This document shows positions 36,206 to 46,352 of a stretch of 64,000 nt of DNA, piece by piece (within the stretch, counting starts at the first letter, position 1; the number at the start of each line of letters is the position of its first letter). The notes under the pieces were generated by a model. It was not told the DNA's origin, did no database searches, and saw only the letters and a list, made by a program, of their open reading frames with translations. Source of the DNA: Vibrio sp. SS-MA-C1-2 (GTDB lineage: Bacteria; Pseudomonadota; Gammaproteobacteria; Enterobacterales; Vibrionaceae); the NCBI RefSeq assembly GCF_021513135.1, contig NZ_CP090981.1:1364001-1428000 (forward strand), written 5' to 3'. Both the position numbers and the translations under genes were made by a program.

Positions 36206-38482
36206 TTAGATCTTACATGCGCCGCCTGCACAATCATCTTCTGCTTCAATATCGTTTTGGCTATCATCTGCGCCATCACGAGTATTATGATAATAAAGAG
36301 TTTTAACCCCTAATTTATAGGCTGTTAAGAGATCCTTAAGGAGCAGTTTCATTGGCACTTTGCCATTAGCTTGGATACTTGGGTCATAAGCCGTATTAGC
36401 CGATATCGATTGATCGACAAATTTCTGCATAATTCCGACTAACTGAAGGTAACCATCATTACCACCTTGGTTCCAAAGTAGCTGGTAATTACTTTTATAT
36501 TTCGCGAAATCAGGAACAACTTGCTTTAAAATTCCATCTTTCGACGCTTTGATTGAGACGAAACCACGTGGTGGCTCAATACCGTTCGTTGCATTTGAAA
36601 TCTGTGATGAGGTCTCAGATGGCATTAACGCGGTTAATGTTGAGTTACGTAATCCGTATTTTTGAATCTCACTGCGTAGGCTTTCCCAATCATAATAAAG
36701 CTCGGCACTACAGATTTTATCGATATCTTTTTTATAAGTATCAATCGGTAAAATGCCTTGAGCATAAGTTGTTTCATCAAATGATGGACACTTACCTTGT
36801 TCTTTTGCCAATTTCATCGATGCCTTCAATAAGTAATATTGAATGGCTTCAAAGGTTTGGTGTGTCAAATTATTAGCACTGCCATCTGAATAGCGAACAC
36901 CATGCTTAGCAAGATAGTAGGCATAGTTGATAACACCGACACCTAAAGTACGACGCTCCATCGTTGCTCTGCGTGCGGCAGGCAGTGGATAATCTTGATA
37001 ATCCAGTAATGCATCTAATGCACGAACCGTTAAGTCTGATAACTCTTCTAATTCGTCAAGATCTTTAATTGCCCCTAAGTTGAATGCAGATAGGGTACAA
37101 AGTGCAATCTCACCATCAGGATCATCAACATTGGTTAATGGTTTGGTTGGTAGCGCAATCTCCATGCAGAGGTTAGATTGACGAATAGGTGCAACTTCAG
37201 CATTAAATGGGCTATGGGTATTACAGTGGTCGACATTTTGAATATAAATTCGACCCGTTGATGCACGTTCTTGCATCATCAATGAGAATAGTTCAATCGC
37301 TTTTACTGTCGTTTTCTCAATAGATGAATCTTGTTCATATTGAAGATAAAGCTGTTCAAATTTATCTTGGTCAGCAAAAAAGGCATCATAAAGACCCGGA
37401 ACATCAGACGGTGAAAATAGCGAAATATTGCCACCTTTGATTAAGCGAGTATAAAGCAATTTGTTGATCTGGACGCCGTAATCCATATGACGAACACGGT
37501 TCTCTTCAATACCACGGTTATTCTTTAACACTAACAGTGATTCAACTTCACGGTGCCATAGTGGATAGAATAGAGTCGCTGCACCACCACGAACACCACC
37601 TTGAGAACAACATTTCACTGCTGTCTGGAAGTATTTATAGAATGGAATACATCCGGTATGGAAAGCTTCGCCATTACGAATTTGACTGCCTAGCGCACGA
37701 ATACGCCCTGCATTAATCCCGATACCTGCACGTTGAGAAACATAACGAACAATTGAACTTGCTGTTGCATTGATTGAGTCAAGGCTATCGTCACACTCAA
37801 TAAGAACACAAGAGCTAAACTGACGAGTCGGGGTACGAACACCGGCCATAATTGGGGTTGGCAATGAGATCTTAAATAGCGAGGCCGCATCATAGAAACG
37901 ACGAATATATCCCATTCTTGTTTCTGTTGGATATTTAGAAAAAAGTGCAGCAGCGACTAATATATATAAGAACTGAGCACTCTCATAAATTTCACCTGAA
38001 ACGCGATTTTGAACTAAATATTTACCTTCTAACTGTTTAACTGCAGCATAAGAGAAGTTCATATCTCTTGAGTGGTCAAGGATCGCATCCATTTCAGCAA
38101 ACTCTTGCTCACTAAAATCTTCAAGTAAATGAGCGTCATATTTACCTTTAGCAACCAGATCGGAAACATGTTGATAAAGTGCTGGTGGCTCAAATTGGCC
38201 ATAAGCTTTTTTACGAAGATGAAAAACAGCTAAGCGAGCAGCAAGGTATTGATAGTCTGGAGACTGTTCTGAAATCAGATCTGCGGCTGATTTGATAATA
38301 GTCTCATGGATATCTTCAGTTTTGATACCTTGATAGAATTGGATATGAGATTTAAGTTCGACTTGTGATACCGAGACATTTTCTAGTCCTTCAGCTGCCC
38401 AAGTGATTACACGATGAATTTTTTCTAAGTCGATACTTTCTTGACGACCATTACGCTTAGTAACTAACAGTTGTTGGTTCAT
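36206..38482 (-). CDS. nrdA: NrdA, class Ia ribonucleotide reductase large subunit
   Basis: Reduces ribonucleoside diphosphates to deoxyribonucleotides. The N-terminal ATP cone (MNQQLLVTKRNGRQESIDLEKI starts it) binds ATP/dATP. Active-site stretches include SSCVLIECDDS, NQ-type QSNLCMEIALPT (cysteine radical site) and AFNLGAI. The tyrosine pair for radical transfer is in the C-terminal region (KTLYYHNTRD), and the redox cysteines are in the tail DDCAGGACKI. It has 758 residues (E. coli 761). First gene of nrdA-nrdB-yfaE, with NrdR-like boxes upstream. Confidence 0.97.
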   Translation of the reverse strand: MNQQLLVTKRNGRQESIDLEKIHRVITWAAEGLENVSVSQVELKSHIQFYQGIKTEDIHETIIKSAADLISEQSPDYQYLAARLAVFHLRKKAYGQFEPPALYQHVSDLVAKGKYDAHLLEDFSEQEFAEMDAILDHSRDMNFSYAAVKQLEGKYLVQNRVSGEIYESAQFLYILVAAALFSKYPTETRMGYIRRFYDAASLFKISLPTPIMAGVRTPTRQFSSCVLIECDDSLDSINATASSIVRYVSQRAGIGINAGRIRALGSQIRNGEAFHTGCIPFYKYFQTAVKCCSQGGVRGGAATLFYPLWHREVESLLVLKNNRGIEENRVRHMDYGVQINKLLYTRLIKGGNISLFSPSDVPGLYDAFFADQDKFEQLYLQYEQDSSIEKTTVKAIELFSLMMQERASTGRIYIQNVDHCNTHSPFNAEVAPIRQSNLCMEIALPTKPLTNVDDPDGEIALCTLSAFNLGAIKDLDELEELSDLTVRALDALLDYQDYPLPAARRATMERRTLGVGVINYAYYLAKHGVRYSDGSANNLTHQTFEAIQYYLLKASMKLAKEQGKCPSFDETTYAQGILPIDTYKKDIDKICSAELYYDWESLRSEIQKYGLRNSTLTALMPSETSSQISNATNGIEPPRGFVSIKASKDGILKQVVPDFAKYKSNYQLLWNQGGNDGYLQLVGIMQKFVDQSISANTAYDPSIQANGKVPMKLLLKDLLTAYKLGVKTLYYHNTRDGADDSQNDIEAEDDCAGGACKI

Positions 38483-38529
38483 TTTTATAAATTCCTAAAA
38501 GAGCGTGGCGATTCTTGCAGACATCAAAA

Positions 38530-38577
38530 ATACAATAAATAGTGACTCAAAATCCATATTGACACTATATGTAGTAA
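38530..38577 (-). promoter_or_regulatory. Tandem NrdR boxes upstream of nrdA
   Basis: Two 16-bp sites, ATACAATAAATAGTGA (38530) and ACACTATATGTAGTAA (38562), each match about 13 of 16 positions of the NrdR box ACACWATATHTWGTGT. Their starts are 32 bp apart, three helical turns, which is the known arrangement for cooperative NrdR binding. They lie about 50-95 bp upstream of the nrdA start codon, so dATP/ATP-dependent repression by NrdR is expected. Confidence 0.72.
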
Positions 38578-38871
38578 CTATTTCTAATCTGCGAGATAAA
38601 AGATAGATCTTTATTCTAAGTAATGCAAGGGCGTCATATTGATGGATTTAGCATTTTTTTTACTTTTCTTGCTATAAGTTAGTATTTGCTAACTTCTCTC
38701 GCTAAGGGGGAATTAACTTAGATAAATAAGGATAAAAAGAGGATTGATTGAAAAGAAATAAAAATTAAATTTCTTGCTTTTTGGTGAATATCTAGAAACT
38801 GAATGAGAAGAGAACAAGTTGATTATTGTTAGCGCAATTGTTTGTAAATTATACAGTTGATAGAGTAATCA

Positions 38872-38900
38872 CTCTGAAGGTTAATTGCTCGCCTTCAGAG
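38872..38900. repeat. Strong hairpin after ubiG
   Basis: CTCTGAAGG and CCTTCAGAG form a perfect 9-bp inverted repeat with an 11-nt loop, 38 bp beyond the ubiG stop codon. No T run follows on either strand, so it is not a classical terminator. It may protect the 3' end of the ubiG mRNA. Confidence 0.6.
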
Positions 38901-38937
38901 CCTATGCAACTTATCTTTTTGTGTCGGGTTGTAATCG

Positions 38938-39648
38938 TTACTGTTTTAATGTGGTATGAACAATGTAGTTGACCTTAACACTTTTACCTAATGAGTAATG
39001 GTCGGTCAGTGGATTGTATTGCAGCCCAGTAATCCCTTGTTCTTTTAACTCTGTTTGGTCAATCATCCGCATTAACTCTGATGGACGGATAAACTTTTGA
39101 TGATCATGTGTCCCTTGTGGAACAATCTTCAATAACTGCTCAGCACCAACAATCGCAAATAAGTAAGATTGGATATTTCGATTTAACGTTGAGAAGAAGA
39201 CTTGACCACCAGGTTTCACTAATTTAGCACACGATTTTATGATAGAGAGAGGGTCTGGAACATGCTCTAACATCTCCATACAGGTGATAACATCATATCG
39301 TTGAGGAAACTGCTCTGCATGCTCTTCGATAGTTTTTTGGATATATTCAAGCTTTAATGGTGTTTGGCTTTCCAATGCATGAAGTCGGGCAACATTCAAT
39401 GGTTCTGCGCCCATATCAAGCCCTGTTACATCGGCACCTTCTTTTGCCATACTTTCTGCAAGAATTCCGCCGCCACAGCCCACATCGAGCACTTTTTTAC
39501 CAAAAATACCTTGGCTACAATCGATGACATAATTTAGGCGAAGCGGATTGATTTGATGAAGCGGCTTAAACTCGCCATCTAAATCCCACCAGCGGGACGC
39601 CATATCTTCAAATTTTTTTATTTCAGCAGGATCTACATTTTGAGTCAT
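38938..39648 (-). CDS. ubiG: UbiG, ubiquinone biosynthesis O-methyltransferase
   Basis: SAM-dependent enzyme catalysing both O-methylations of ubiquinone synthesis at the inner membrane. Motif I is [16 protein letters not shown] (about residue 49), followed by VTGLDMG, and the post-motif [16 protein letters not shown] near residue 115. The N-terminal [29 protein letters not shown] is the family signature. It has 236 residues (E. coli 240). Divergent from gyrA, as in E. coli and Vibrio. Confidence 0.96.
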   Translation of the reverse strand: MTQNVDPAEIKKFEDMASRWWDLDGEFKPLHQINPLRLNYVIDCSQGIFGKKVLDVGCGGGILAESMAKEGADVTGLDMGAEPLNVARLHALESQTPLKLEYIQKTIEEHAEQFPQRYDVITCMEMLEHVPDPLSIIKSCAKLVKPGGQVFFSTLNRNIQSYLFAIVGAEQLLKIVPQGTHDHQKFIRPSELMRMIDQTELKEQGITGLQYNPLTDHYSLGKSVKVNYIVHTTLKQ

Positions 39649-39999
39649 AATTTTTACTATTGATAATAAGATTTTTTCACAGTATATATAAAAAGCAGCA
39701 ATCTAAAAAGAGAGATGAGATAGAAACAATAAAGTAGAAAAATTGAGTTATTTCAGATTTTAGCTGCTGTTTAAAAAGCAAGCAAAATTGACTATTTTAG
39801 AGCAAAACTAGTTATATTTTGCATCTTGAAGTAAAGTTAAAAGAGAATTAATCTAATAAATTGACTATTTGAATATAGAATCCCGAAATAACCGATGTTT
39901 GTTACGTAAAGGTATACGCTCAACGGTTGATTTGTGGTATATTCTGGCTCCTTGCACGTATAAAAATACGACAAAAATCAGCTGAGGGAATTTGGCTCT
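39649..39999. other. ubiG-gyrA divergent promoter region
   Basis: 351 bp without a gene, carrying promoters for ubiG and gyrA. A likely gyrA extended -10 is at 39935-39943. I see no further feature. Confidence 0.55.
39935..39943 (+). promoter_or_regulatory. Probable extended -10 of gyrA
   Basis: TGGTATATT has the TGN extension directly before TATATT, about 57 bp before the start codon, with no good -35 box at the usual distance. A weak -35 with an extended -10 would suit a gene induced by loss of supercoiling. Based on position and motif only. Confidence 0.42.
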
Positions 40000-42669
40000 A
40001 TGAGCGATATTGCACAACAGATTACGCCCGTCAACATTGAAGAAGAATTAAGAGGTTCCTACCTAGACTATGCGATGTCCGTTATCGTTGGTCGTGCTCT
40101 TCCAGATGTGCGTGATGGTTTAAAACCGGTTCATCGCCGCGTACTATTCGCTATGAATGTATTAGGTAATGATTGGAACAAAGCCTACAAAAAATCAGCC
40201 CGTGTGGTTGGTGACGTTATTGGTAAGTATCACCCCCATGGTGACACTGCTGTTTATGACACTATTGTCCGTATGGCGCAGCCGTTTTCATTGCGTTATA
40301 TGCTTGTTGATGGCCAAGGTAACTTTGGTTCTATCGATGGTGACTCTGCCGCAGCAATGCGTTATACCGAAGTCAGAATGTCTAAAATTGCCCATGAATT
40401 ACTGGCAGACCTTGATAAAGGCACAGTAAATTATGTACCAAACTATGATGGTACAGAGCAAATTCCAGAAGTTCTGCCGACTAAAGTACCTAACTTATTA
40501 GTCAATGGTTCTTCAGGTATCGCTGTTGGTATGGCAACTAACATCCCACCGCATAACCTAGGTGAAGTGATTGATGGTTGTTTAGCGTATATCGACAATG
40601 AAGATATTACTATTGATCAATTGATCGAGTATATTCCAGGTCCTGATTTCCCAACAGCAGCTCAAATCAACGGCCGTAAAGGGATTGTTGATGCTTATAA
40701 GACTGGTCGTGGTAAAGTCTATATGCGTGCGAAAGCCGATATAGAAGAGGCAAAAAATGGTCGTGAAACCATTATTGTTTCTGAGTTACCATACCAAGTT
40801 AATAAAGCTCGCTTGATTGAAAAAATTGCCGATCTAGTGAAAGATCGCAAAGTTGAAGGCATTTCAGCGCTACGTGATGAATCTGATAAAGATGGCATGC
40901 GTATTGTTATCGAATGTAAACGTGATGCTGTGGGTGAAGTAGTTTTAAATAACTTATATAGTCAGACTCAGCTTCAAACGACATTCGGTGTCAATATGGT
41001 TGCCCTAGATAATGGTCAGCCTAAACTCTTCAACTTAAAAGAGATCCTTAAGTGCTTTGTGAACCACCGCCGTGAAGTGGTAACACGTCGTACTATCTTT
41101 GAATTGAAGAAAGCCCGTGACCGTGCTCATATCTTAGAAGGTTTAGCTATTTCATTAGCGAACATTGATGAGATTATTGAACTTATTCGTAACGCACCAA
41201 CGCCAGCGGTTGCTCGTACTGAACTACAATCTCGCGGTTGGAAGTTGGGTAGCGTTGCTGCAATGCTTGAAAGTTCAGGTACTGATACGGCTCGCCCTGA
41301 TTGGTTAGCTCCCGAGTTTGGTATTCGCGAAGGTGAGTACTACTTAACGGAACAACAAGCACAAGCAATCCTAGATCTTCGTCTACAGAAGTTAACTGGG
41401 CTTGAGCATGAGAAAATTCTTGATGAGTACAAAGGTCTTTTAGACGTTATTAAAGAACTACTTTATATCCTAGGTAGTGCTGAACGTCTAATGGAAGTAA
41501 TTTGTGAAGAGTTAGAAGCGGTGAAAGAGCAATTTAACGATTCGCGTCGTACTGAAATTACTGCTGCAACTCATGATATTGATCTTGAAGATCTGATCAA
41601 CCAAGAAGACGTGGTTGTCACGCTTTCTCATGAAGGCTATGTTAAGTATCAGTTACTTAGCGACTATGATGCTCAGCGTCGTGGTGGTAAAGGTAAAGCT
41701 GCTACTCGCATGAAAGATGAAGACTTCATCGATAAACTTCTGGTTGCCAATACTCACGATACGATTCTCTGCTTCTCAAGCCGTGGACGTATGTATTGGA
41801 TGAAGGTGTATCAATTACCATTAGCAAGTCGAACTGCACGCGGTAAGCCAATTGTTAATCTACTTCCTCTTGAAGAAAATGAGCGTATTACCGCAATTCT
41901 TCCGGTTAAAGAGTATGAAGAAGATAAGTTCGTCTTTATGGCAACCGCTCACGGTACCGTGAAGAAGACGCCATTAACTGCATTTAGTAACCAGCGTAGT
42001 GCCGGTATTATTGCGGTTAACTTACGTGATGATGATGAGCTGATTGGTGTTGATATTACCAATGGTGAAAACGATATCATGCTGTTCTCTGAAGCTGGTA
42101 AAGTGGTGCGTTTTGCTGAATCGCATGTTCGTGGAATGGGACGTACAGCAGCAGGTGTTCGTGGTATGAAGCTTAATGAGACCGATAGCGTTGTCTCTTT
42201 AATCATTCCAAACAGTGAAGGCGATATTCTAACTGTTACAGAGAATGGTTATGGTAAGCGTACCGTGTTAAGCGAATATCCAGAGAAAGGGCGTGCAACT
42301 CAAGGTGTTGTCTCTATTAAGGTAAGTGAGCGTAATGGTCGTGTTGTTGGCGCAATCCAAGCTGACGAAGGCGATGAGTTCATGATGATTACTAATGGTG
42401 GCACACTTGTTCGTACTCGTGTTTCTGAAGTGAGTCAAGTTGGACGTAACACTCAAGGTGTGACGCTAATTCGAACCACTAAAGATGAGCTGGTTGTTGG
42501 TTTACAACGTATCGATGAGCCTGATGAAGTGATTTTATCAGAAGATCAATCTGAAGAGCTCTCTGAAGAAAACTCGGTAGCTGTATCACAAGAACCAAGT
42601 TCACAAGAGAACGATGAACAAGCTTCAGACGATGAGTCTAAAGATCAGCCAAGTTCAGACAGTGAGTAA
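40000..42669 (+). CDS. gyrA: GyrA, DNA gyrase subunit A
   Basis: Cleaves and rejoins DNA in the GyrA2B2 enzyme that adds negative supercoils. The winged-helix region carries the active tyrosine Y122 in MRYTEVRM. The quinolone-determining region reads [13 protein letters not shown]: position 83 is threonine, where E. coli has serine, and D87 is unchanged. The GyrA box QRRGGKG is near residue 562 and opens the six-bladed C-terminal wrapping domain, followed by an acidic Ser/Glu-rich tail after about residue 845. It has 889 residues (E. coli 875). Followed by a strong terminator. Confidence 0.98.
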   Translation: MSDIAQQITPVNIEEELRGSYLDYAMSVIVGRALPDVRDGLKPVHRRVLFAMNVLGNDWNKAYKKSARVVGDVIGKYHPHGDTAVYDTIVRMAQPFSLRYMLVDGQGNFGSIDGDSAAAMRYTEVRMSKIAHELLADLDKGTVNYVPNYDGTEQIPEVLPTKVPNLLVNGSSGIAVGMATNIPPHNLGEVIDGCLAYIDNEDITIDQLIEYIPGPDFPTAAQINGRKGIVDAYKTGRGKVYMRAKADIEEAKNGRETIIVSELPYQVNKARLIEKIADLVKDRKVEGISALRDESDKDGMRIVIECKRDAVGEVVLNNLYSQTQLQTTFGVNMVALDNGQPKLFNLKEILKCFVNHRREVVTRRTIFELKKARDRAHILEGLAISLANIDEIIELIRNAPTPAVARTELQSRGWKLGSVAAMLESSGTDTARPDWLAPEFGIREGEYYLTEQQAQAILDLRLQKLTGLEHEKILDEYKGLLDVIKELLYILGSAERLMEVICEELEAVKEQFNDSRRTEITAATHDIDLEDLINQEDVVVTLSHEGYVKYQLLSDYDAQRRGGKGKAATRMKDEDFIDKLLVANTHDTILCFSSRGRMYWMKVYQLPLASRTARGKPIVNLLPLEENERITAILPVKEYEEDKFVFMATAHGTVKKTPLTAFSNQRSAGIIAVNLRDDDELIGVDITNGENDIMLFSEAGKVVRFAESHVRGMGRTAAGVRGMKLNETDSVVSLIIPNSEGDILTVTENGYGKRTVLSEYPEKGRATQGVVSIKVSERNGRVVGAIQADEGDEFMMITNGGTLVRTRVSEVSQVGRNTQGVTLIRTTKDELVVGLQRIDEPDEVILSEDQSEELSEENSVAVSQEPSSQENDEQASDDESKDQPSSDSE

Positions 42670-42708
42670 TATCACGTTGTAACTGAAAAATAAAAATACG
42701 TAACGAAT

Positions 42709-42742
42709 AAAGGCTTACCTAGAAATAGGTGAGCCTTTTTTT
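42709..42742 (+). terminator. Intrinsic terminator of gyrA
   Basis: Stem AAAGGCTTACCTA against TAGGTGAGCCTTT with a 4-nt GAAA loop, followed by a T run. One G-T pair in the stem. Confidence 0.9.
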
Positions 42743-42772
42743 ATGCCCGTCATTCGCTGTATTTACGTCATT

Positions 42773-42894
42773 TATACTCTTCATATTGAAGTTGTTAGGT
42801 TGTTGGTTGCACTCGTTCGCCCTAATCATACATCTATACTCATGGGGCCTCACTCATTTTCCGCCTACTAGCAACTCCAATTATTTTAGGTATA
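42773..42894 (-). repeat. ERIC-like repeat, nearly full length
   Basis: 122 bp starting TATACTCTTCATATTGAAG and ending CCAATTATTTTAGGTATA. It has lost a few bases in the centre (CATACATCTATAC). Confidence 0.87.
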
Positions 42895-42990
42895 TAGTGT
42901 TTAATTATGTGTATTTTTTATATCTAAAATGAGCGATAACCTACAAAAATAGACAGCGAATGCATGAATTAAAGTTCTTATTCTCTTTTT

Positions 42991-43006
42991 TGAGATATTG
43001 GTCATA
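42991..43006. promoter_or_regulatory. Possible CRP site upstream of the sugar importer
   Basis: TGAGATATTGGTCATA matches 8 of the 10 defined bases of TGTGA-N6-TCACA. Its place upstream of a carbohydrate uptake operon fits catabolite control, but the spacing to TAATAT is not ideal. Confidence 0.35.
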
Positions 43007-43025
43007 GCATTACTTGTAATATAAA

Positions 43026-43039
43026 TGATAACGTTTACA
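43026..43039. promoter_or_regulatory. LacI/GalR-family-like operator
   Basis: TGATAACGTTTACA is a near-perfect palindrome with the central CG and AACGTT core usual for LacI/GalR-family operators. It sits just downstream of a TAATAT -10-like box and about 70 bp before the binding-protein start codon, where repression would be effective. No LacI-family gene is in the window. Confidence 0.6.
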
Positions 43040-43107
43040 TTAATAGATGAGGTTATGTAAATGAAGATGATCTTATTAAGTGAATGTATTGATGGATGGA
43101 GTTATTA

Positions 43108-44367
43108 ATGAGTAAAGTTCTAGCTAAAGGGTTGTTAACGGCTGCTGTGGCAATGGGATGTTTTACATCAACAGTAAATGCAGAAGAGATAACTGTTTGG
43201 GCGTGGGATCCTAATTTTAACGTTGCAATTATGGAAGAAGCGGCGACTCGTTACGAAGCAACACATCCTGATGTAGAGATTAAAGTTGTCGATTTTGCTC
43301 GTGAAAATATTGAGCAAAAACTCCATACCATGCTCGCTTCTGGTGTTACTTCATCACTGCCTGATATTACCCTTATCGAGGATTATAGCGCGCAGAAATA
43401 CCTACAATCTTATCCTGGTTCATTTGCTTCTCTTTCCGGAAAAATTAATTACGACAATTTTGCCCCTTATAAAGTTGATTTAACAAAAGTAGGGACAGAA
43501 AACTACGGCGTTCCTTTTGATTCAGGGGTTGCTGGCCTCTATTACCGTACCGATATTTTAGCGCAAGCTGGTTTTAAAGCGGAAGATCTTGAGAATATCA
43601 CTTGGCAAGAGTTTATAAAAATTGGCCAACAAGTTAAGGCAAAAACTGGCATCTCTATGTTAGGTAATAACCCATCGGATATGGGGTTAATTCGCATTAT
43701 GATTCAAAGTGCGGGTGTGTGGTATTTTAATAATGACGGTTCGTTAAATATTGAAAATAATGCTGCACTTAAACAAGCATTAGAGGATTATAAGCAGCTT
43801 TACGCAACTGGAATTACTCGTGCAACTATCGGTTGGTCTGAGTGGGTGGGTGCAGCGAATAAAGGCAATGTTGCTTCAATGATCACCGGTGTTTGGATTA
43901 CACCATCAGTGACAGCTGCAACGGATCAAGCCGGTAAATGGAAAATAGCGCCAGTACCTCGTTTAGAAACCGAAGGTGCCGTCAATGCATCAAACTTAGG
44001 TGGCTCTAGCTGGTACGTATTAGAAGCATCAAAAGAGAAAGCGACTGCCGTTGACTTTCTTGCTAAAACATTTGGTGAAGATGTTGGTTTATATAATCAA
44101 ATCTTAAAAGAGCGTGGTGCGGTGGCATCGTATTTGCCAGCAGAGAAAACAGAAGCTTACCAATATTCAGATCAGTTCTTTGGTGGACAGAAAATTTACT
44201 CTGACTTTAGCAAATGGATGACTCAAATCCCAGCGGTTAACTATGGGATGTTTACTGCAGAAGTTGATGCGGCATTAGCTGCTCAGATCCCAGCGATTAT
44301 GCAAGGCATGCCAATAGATAAAGCTCTAACTGCTGTTCAGCAACAACTTGAATATCAAATTCGTTAA
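43108..44367 (+). CDS. Carbohydrate ABC importer, periplasmic binding protein
   Basis: Extracellular solute-binding protein family 1 (CUT1 class). Residues 1-25 are a signal peptide ending STVNA, followed by EEITVWAWDPNFN. Substrate-contact features are aromatic-rich segments such as GWSEWVGAANKGNVASMITGVWITPS and SNLGGSSWYVLEAS. It resembles lactose/arabinose-type binding proteins (LacE, AraN), so an oligosaccharide or plant-type sugar is likely. The ATG at 43108 has GGAG 6 nt upstream and gives 419 residues. First gene of the importer operon, under the LacI-like operator. Confidence 0.9.
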   Translation: MSKVLAKGLLTAAVAMGCFTSTVNAEEITVWAWDPNFNVAIMEEAATRYEATHPDVEIKVVDFARENIEQKLHTMLASGVTSSLPDITLIEDYSAQKYLQSYPGSFASLSGKINYDNFAPYKVDLTKVGTENYGVPFDSGVAGLYYRTDILAQAGFKAEDLENITWQEFIKIGQQVKAKTGISMLGNNPSDMGLIRIMIQSAGVWYFNNDGSLNIENNAALKQALEDYKQLYATGITRATIGWSEWVGAANKGNVASMITGVWITPSVTAATDQAGKWKIAPVPRLETEGAVNASNLGGSSWYVLEASKEKATAVDFLAKTFGEDVGLYNQILKERGAVASYLPAEKTEAYQYSDQFFGGQKIYSDFSKWMTQIPAVNYGMFTAEVDAALAAQIPAIMQGMPIDKALTAVQQQLEYQIR

Positions 44368-44487
44368 TTTGGTATTTCAATAAATCGACCGACTATATTT
44401 GCTTTCTTTTCATCTTAACCTCTATTTTTAGTTTGAATCGAAAGCAATATTATTGGTTTTTCACTTTCATTATATTTGGTATTTATT

Positions 44488-45411
44488 ATGTCGACAGGCG
44501 TCGAAAAACGAGACAAGGTAAAGTCTCTAAAAAATAATAAAAACAGTTTTCAGCGTTTCTATGATATTAATGGTTGGGGTTTTGTTCTACCTGCTGTTCT
44601 GTTAGTGGCTGTTTTTATGCTTTATCCGATAGCTAATTCACTTTGGATCTCCCTTCATTCTGGACGTGGTGTCTTAGTTGAGTTTGTCGGTTTTGGCAAT
44701 ATAGAACGATTGTTCCATGATCCGGTATTTTTAAAAGCACTTTCTAATACGTTTATCTTTTTAATTATTCAAGTGCCGATCATGATTTTACTTTCACTGA
44801 TCTTATCATCGTGCTTGAATTCACCCAATTTAAAGTTTCGCGGTCTGTTTAGATTAGCGATATTCCTGCCATGTGTCACTTCATTAGTGGCTTACTCGAT
44901 TCTATTTAAGAGTATGTTTGCTTACGAAGGGATCATTAACACCTTCTTAATGTGGAGTGGCATCGTTTCGGATCCGATCCCTTGGATGGCGGATCCTTTC
45001 TGGGCTAAGGTGATGATTATTATCGCAATCACTTGGCGCTGGACTGGCTATAATATGATCTTCTATTTATCAGCGATGCAAAATATCGATAAGTCGATTT
45101 ATGAAGCAGCGCGAATCGAAGGTGTTAGCCCTCTAAAACAATTTCTATTTATTACCGTGCCGTTATTAAAACCTGTCATTCTCTTTACCACGGTGATGTC
45201 AACGATCGGGACACTGCAGCTATTTGATGAAGTGATGAATATTACTCAAGGTGGCCCTGCAAATGAGACAATGACACTTTCGATGTACATCTATGATCTT
45301 TCATTTAAGTTTGTACCAAACTTTGGTTATGCATCAACGGTTTCTTATGTGATTGTTTTCTTTGCTGCTGTTTTAGCATTACTTCAATTCAAAGTCGCGA
45401 AGGATAAATAA
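44488..45411 (+). CDS. Carbohydrate ABC importer permease (MalF/LacF type)
   Basis: Inner membrane subunit with six predicted helices; the first (GWGFVLPAVLLVAVFMLYP) starts near residue 30. The EAA loop that docks the ATPase is YEAARIEGVSPLKQFLFITVPLL, near residue 210. It has 307 residues from ATG 44488; a TTG at 44476 would add four. It follows the binding protein by 120 bp and is 2 bp before the second permease gene. Confidence 0.92.
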   Translation: MSTGVEKRDKVKSLKNNKNSFQRFYDINGWGFVLPAVLLVAVFMLYPIANSLWISLHSGRGVLVEFVGFGNIERLFHDPVFLKALSNTFIFLIIQVPIMILLSLILSSCLNSPNLKFRGLFRLAIFLPCVTSLVAYSILFKSMFAYEGIINTFLMWSGIVSDPIPWMADPFWAKVMIIIAITWRWTGYNMIFYLSAMQNIDKSIYEAARIEGVSPLKQFLFITVPLLKPVILFTTVMSTIGTLQLFDEVMNITQGGPANETMTLSMYIYDLSFKFVPNFGYASTVSYVIVFFAAVLALLQFKVAKDK

Positions 45412-45413
45412 GC

Positions 45414-46229
45414 ATGAATAATAAGAATCGAATCTCTCGCATTTGTATGTATCTGTTCTTAATTGGGATGTCTGTGATTTCACTGTTCCCATTTTATTGG
45501 ATGGTTGTATCAAGCACCAATACAACAACGGATATCAATACGGGTAAGTTTACCTTTGGTGACCAATTAATTGAGAATATTACCCGATTAAGCCAACAAG
45601 TTGATTTGGGCACTATTTTCTATAACACCTCTAAAATTGCGATTATTAGCACCATTTTCACACTGCTGATCTCTTCAATGGCAGGTTATGGATTTGAAGT
45701 TTATAAAAGCAAAAATCGTGACCGTGTCTATGGCGCGATGTTATTGACCATGATGATCCCATTTGCGGCGCTGATGATTCCACTGTTTACCTTAATGGCA
45801 AAAATTGGCTTATTAGATACCCATTTAGCGGTTATGTTGCCAACAATTGCTTCAGTATTTATTGTCTTTTACTTTAGACAGTGTACTAAAGCATTCCCTG
45901 CAGAATTGATTGATGCAGCACGAGTTGATGGTGTTAAAGATTGGAAAATTTATCTTTATATCTATATGCCTGTGATGAAAACGACCTATGCAGCCGCATT
46001 TATTATTGTCTTTATGGCGTCATGGAATGCATTTTTATGGCCATTGATTGTATTGCAATCGGCTGAGCTAAAAACCATTAACTTAGTGCTATCTTCTCTA
46101 TCTTCTGCCTATTTCCCTGATTTTGGCATGATTATGGTAGGAACAGTAATAGCAACAATACCGACACTGGCTGTGTTCTTCTTAATGCAGAAACAGTTTG
46201 TTGCCGGGATGACGGGCTCAGTTAAATAG
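45414..46229 (+). CDS. Carbohydrate ABC importer permease (MalG/LacG type)
   Basis: Second membrane subunit of the importer, 271 residues with six helices. The EAA loop is IDAARVDGVKDWKIYLYIYMPVMK near residue 165, and the C-terminus ends FVAGMTGSVK, the usual MalG-like tail. It starts 2 bp after the first permease stop codon. A small hairpin (CTCGCG...GCGTGAG, 46251-46271) lies between it and the ATPase gene and may set their relative expression. Confidence 0.92.
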   Translation: MNNKNRISRICMYLFLIGMSVISLFPFYWMVVSSTNTTTDINTGKFTFGDQLIENITRLSQQVDLGTIFYNTSKIAIISTIFTLLISSMAGYGFEVYKSKNRDRVYGAMLLTMMIPFAALMIPLFTLMAKIGLLDTHLAVMLPTIASVFIVFYFRQCTKAFPAELIDAARVDGVKDWKIYLYIYMPVMKTTYAAAFIIVFMASWNAFLWPLIVLQSAELKTINLVLSSLSSAYFPDFGMIMVGTVIATIPTLAVFFLMQKQFVAGMTGSVK

Positions 46230-46352
46230 TCGAATAAAAAATTAAATATGCTCGCGTCGATAAGGCGTGAGAAAAAATAACGATTCCTTTTGCTTATTAA
46301 TTTTTTGAATAAAGAGCAAAAGATGAAAATTTAGGAATTTAAGGTAATAATC

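Larger units (their letters stand above)
38483..38937. other. nrdA upstream region
   Basis: 455 bp without a gene. It holds two NrdR-like boxes (38530-38545, 38562-38577), an inverted repeat AAGTTAG-N6-CTAACTT (38686-38705) and a strong hairpin near the ubiG end (38872-38900). The rest is AT-rich. Confidence 0.6.
42670..43107. other. gyrA-to-sugar-importer gap
   Basis: 438 bp without a gene. In order: gyrA terminator (42709-42742), ERIC-like repeat (42773-42894), CRP-like site (42991-43006), TAATAT at 43017 and a LacI-family-like operator (43026-43039) upstream of the ABC importer genes. Confidence 0.7.

Noticed and set aside
38642-38677. 11-codon leader-like frame (MDLAFFLLFLL) on the + strand upstream of ubiG/nrdA
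   Set aside because: Orientation is opposite to both flanking genes, it lacks a Shine-Dalgarno and lies in T-rich DNA.
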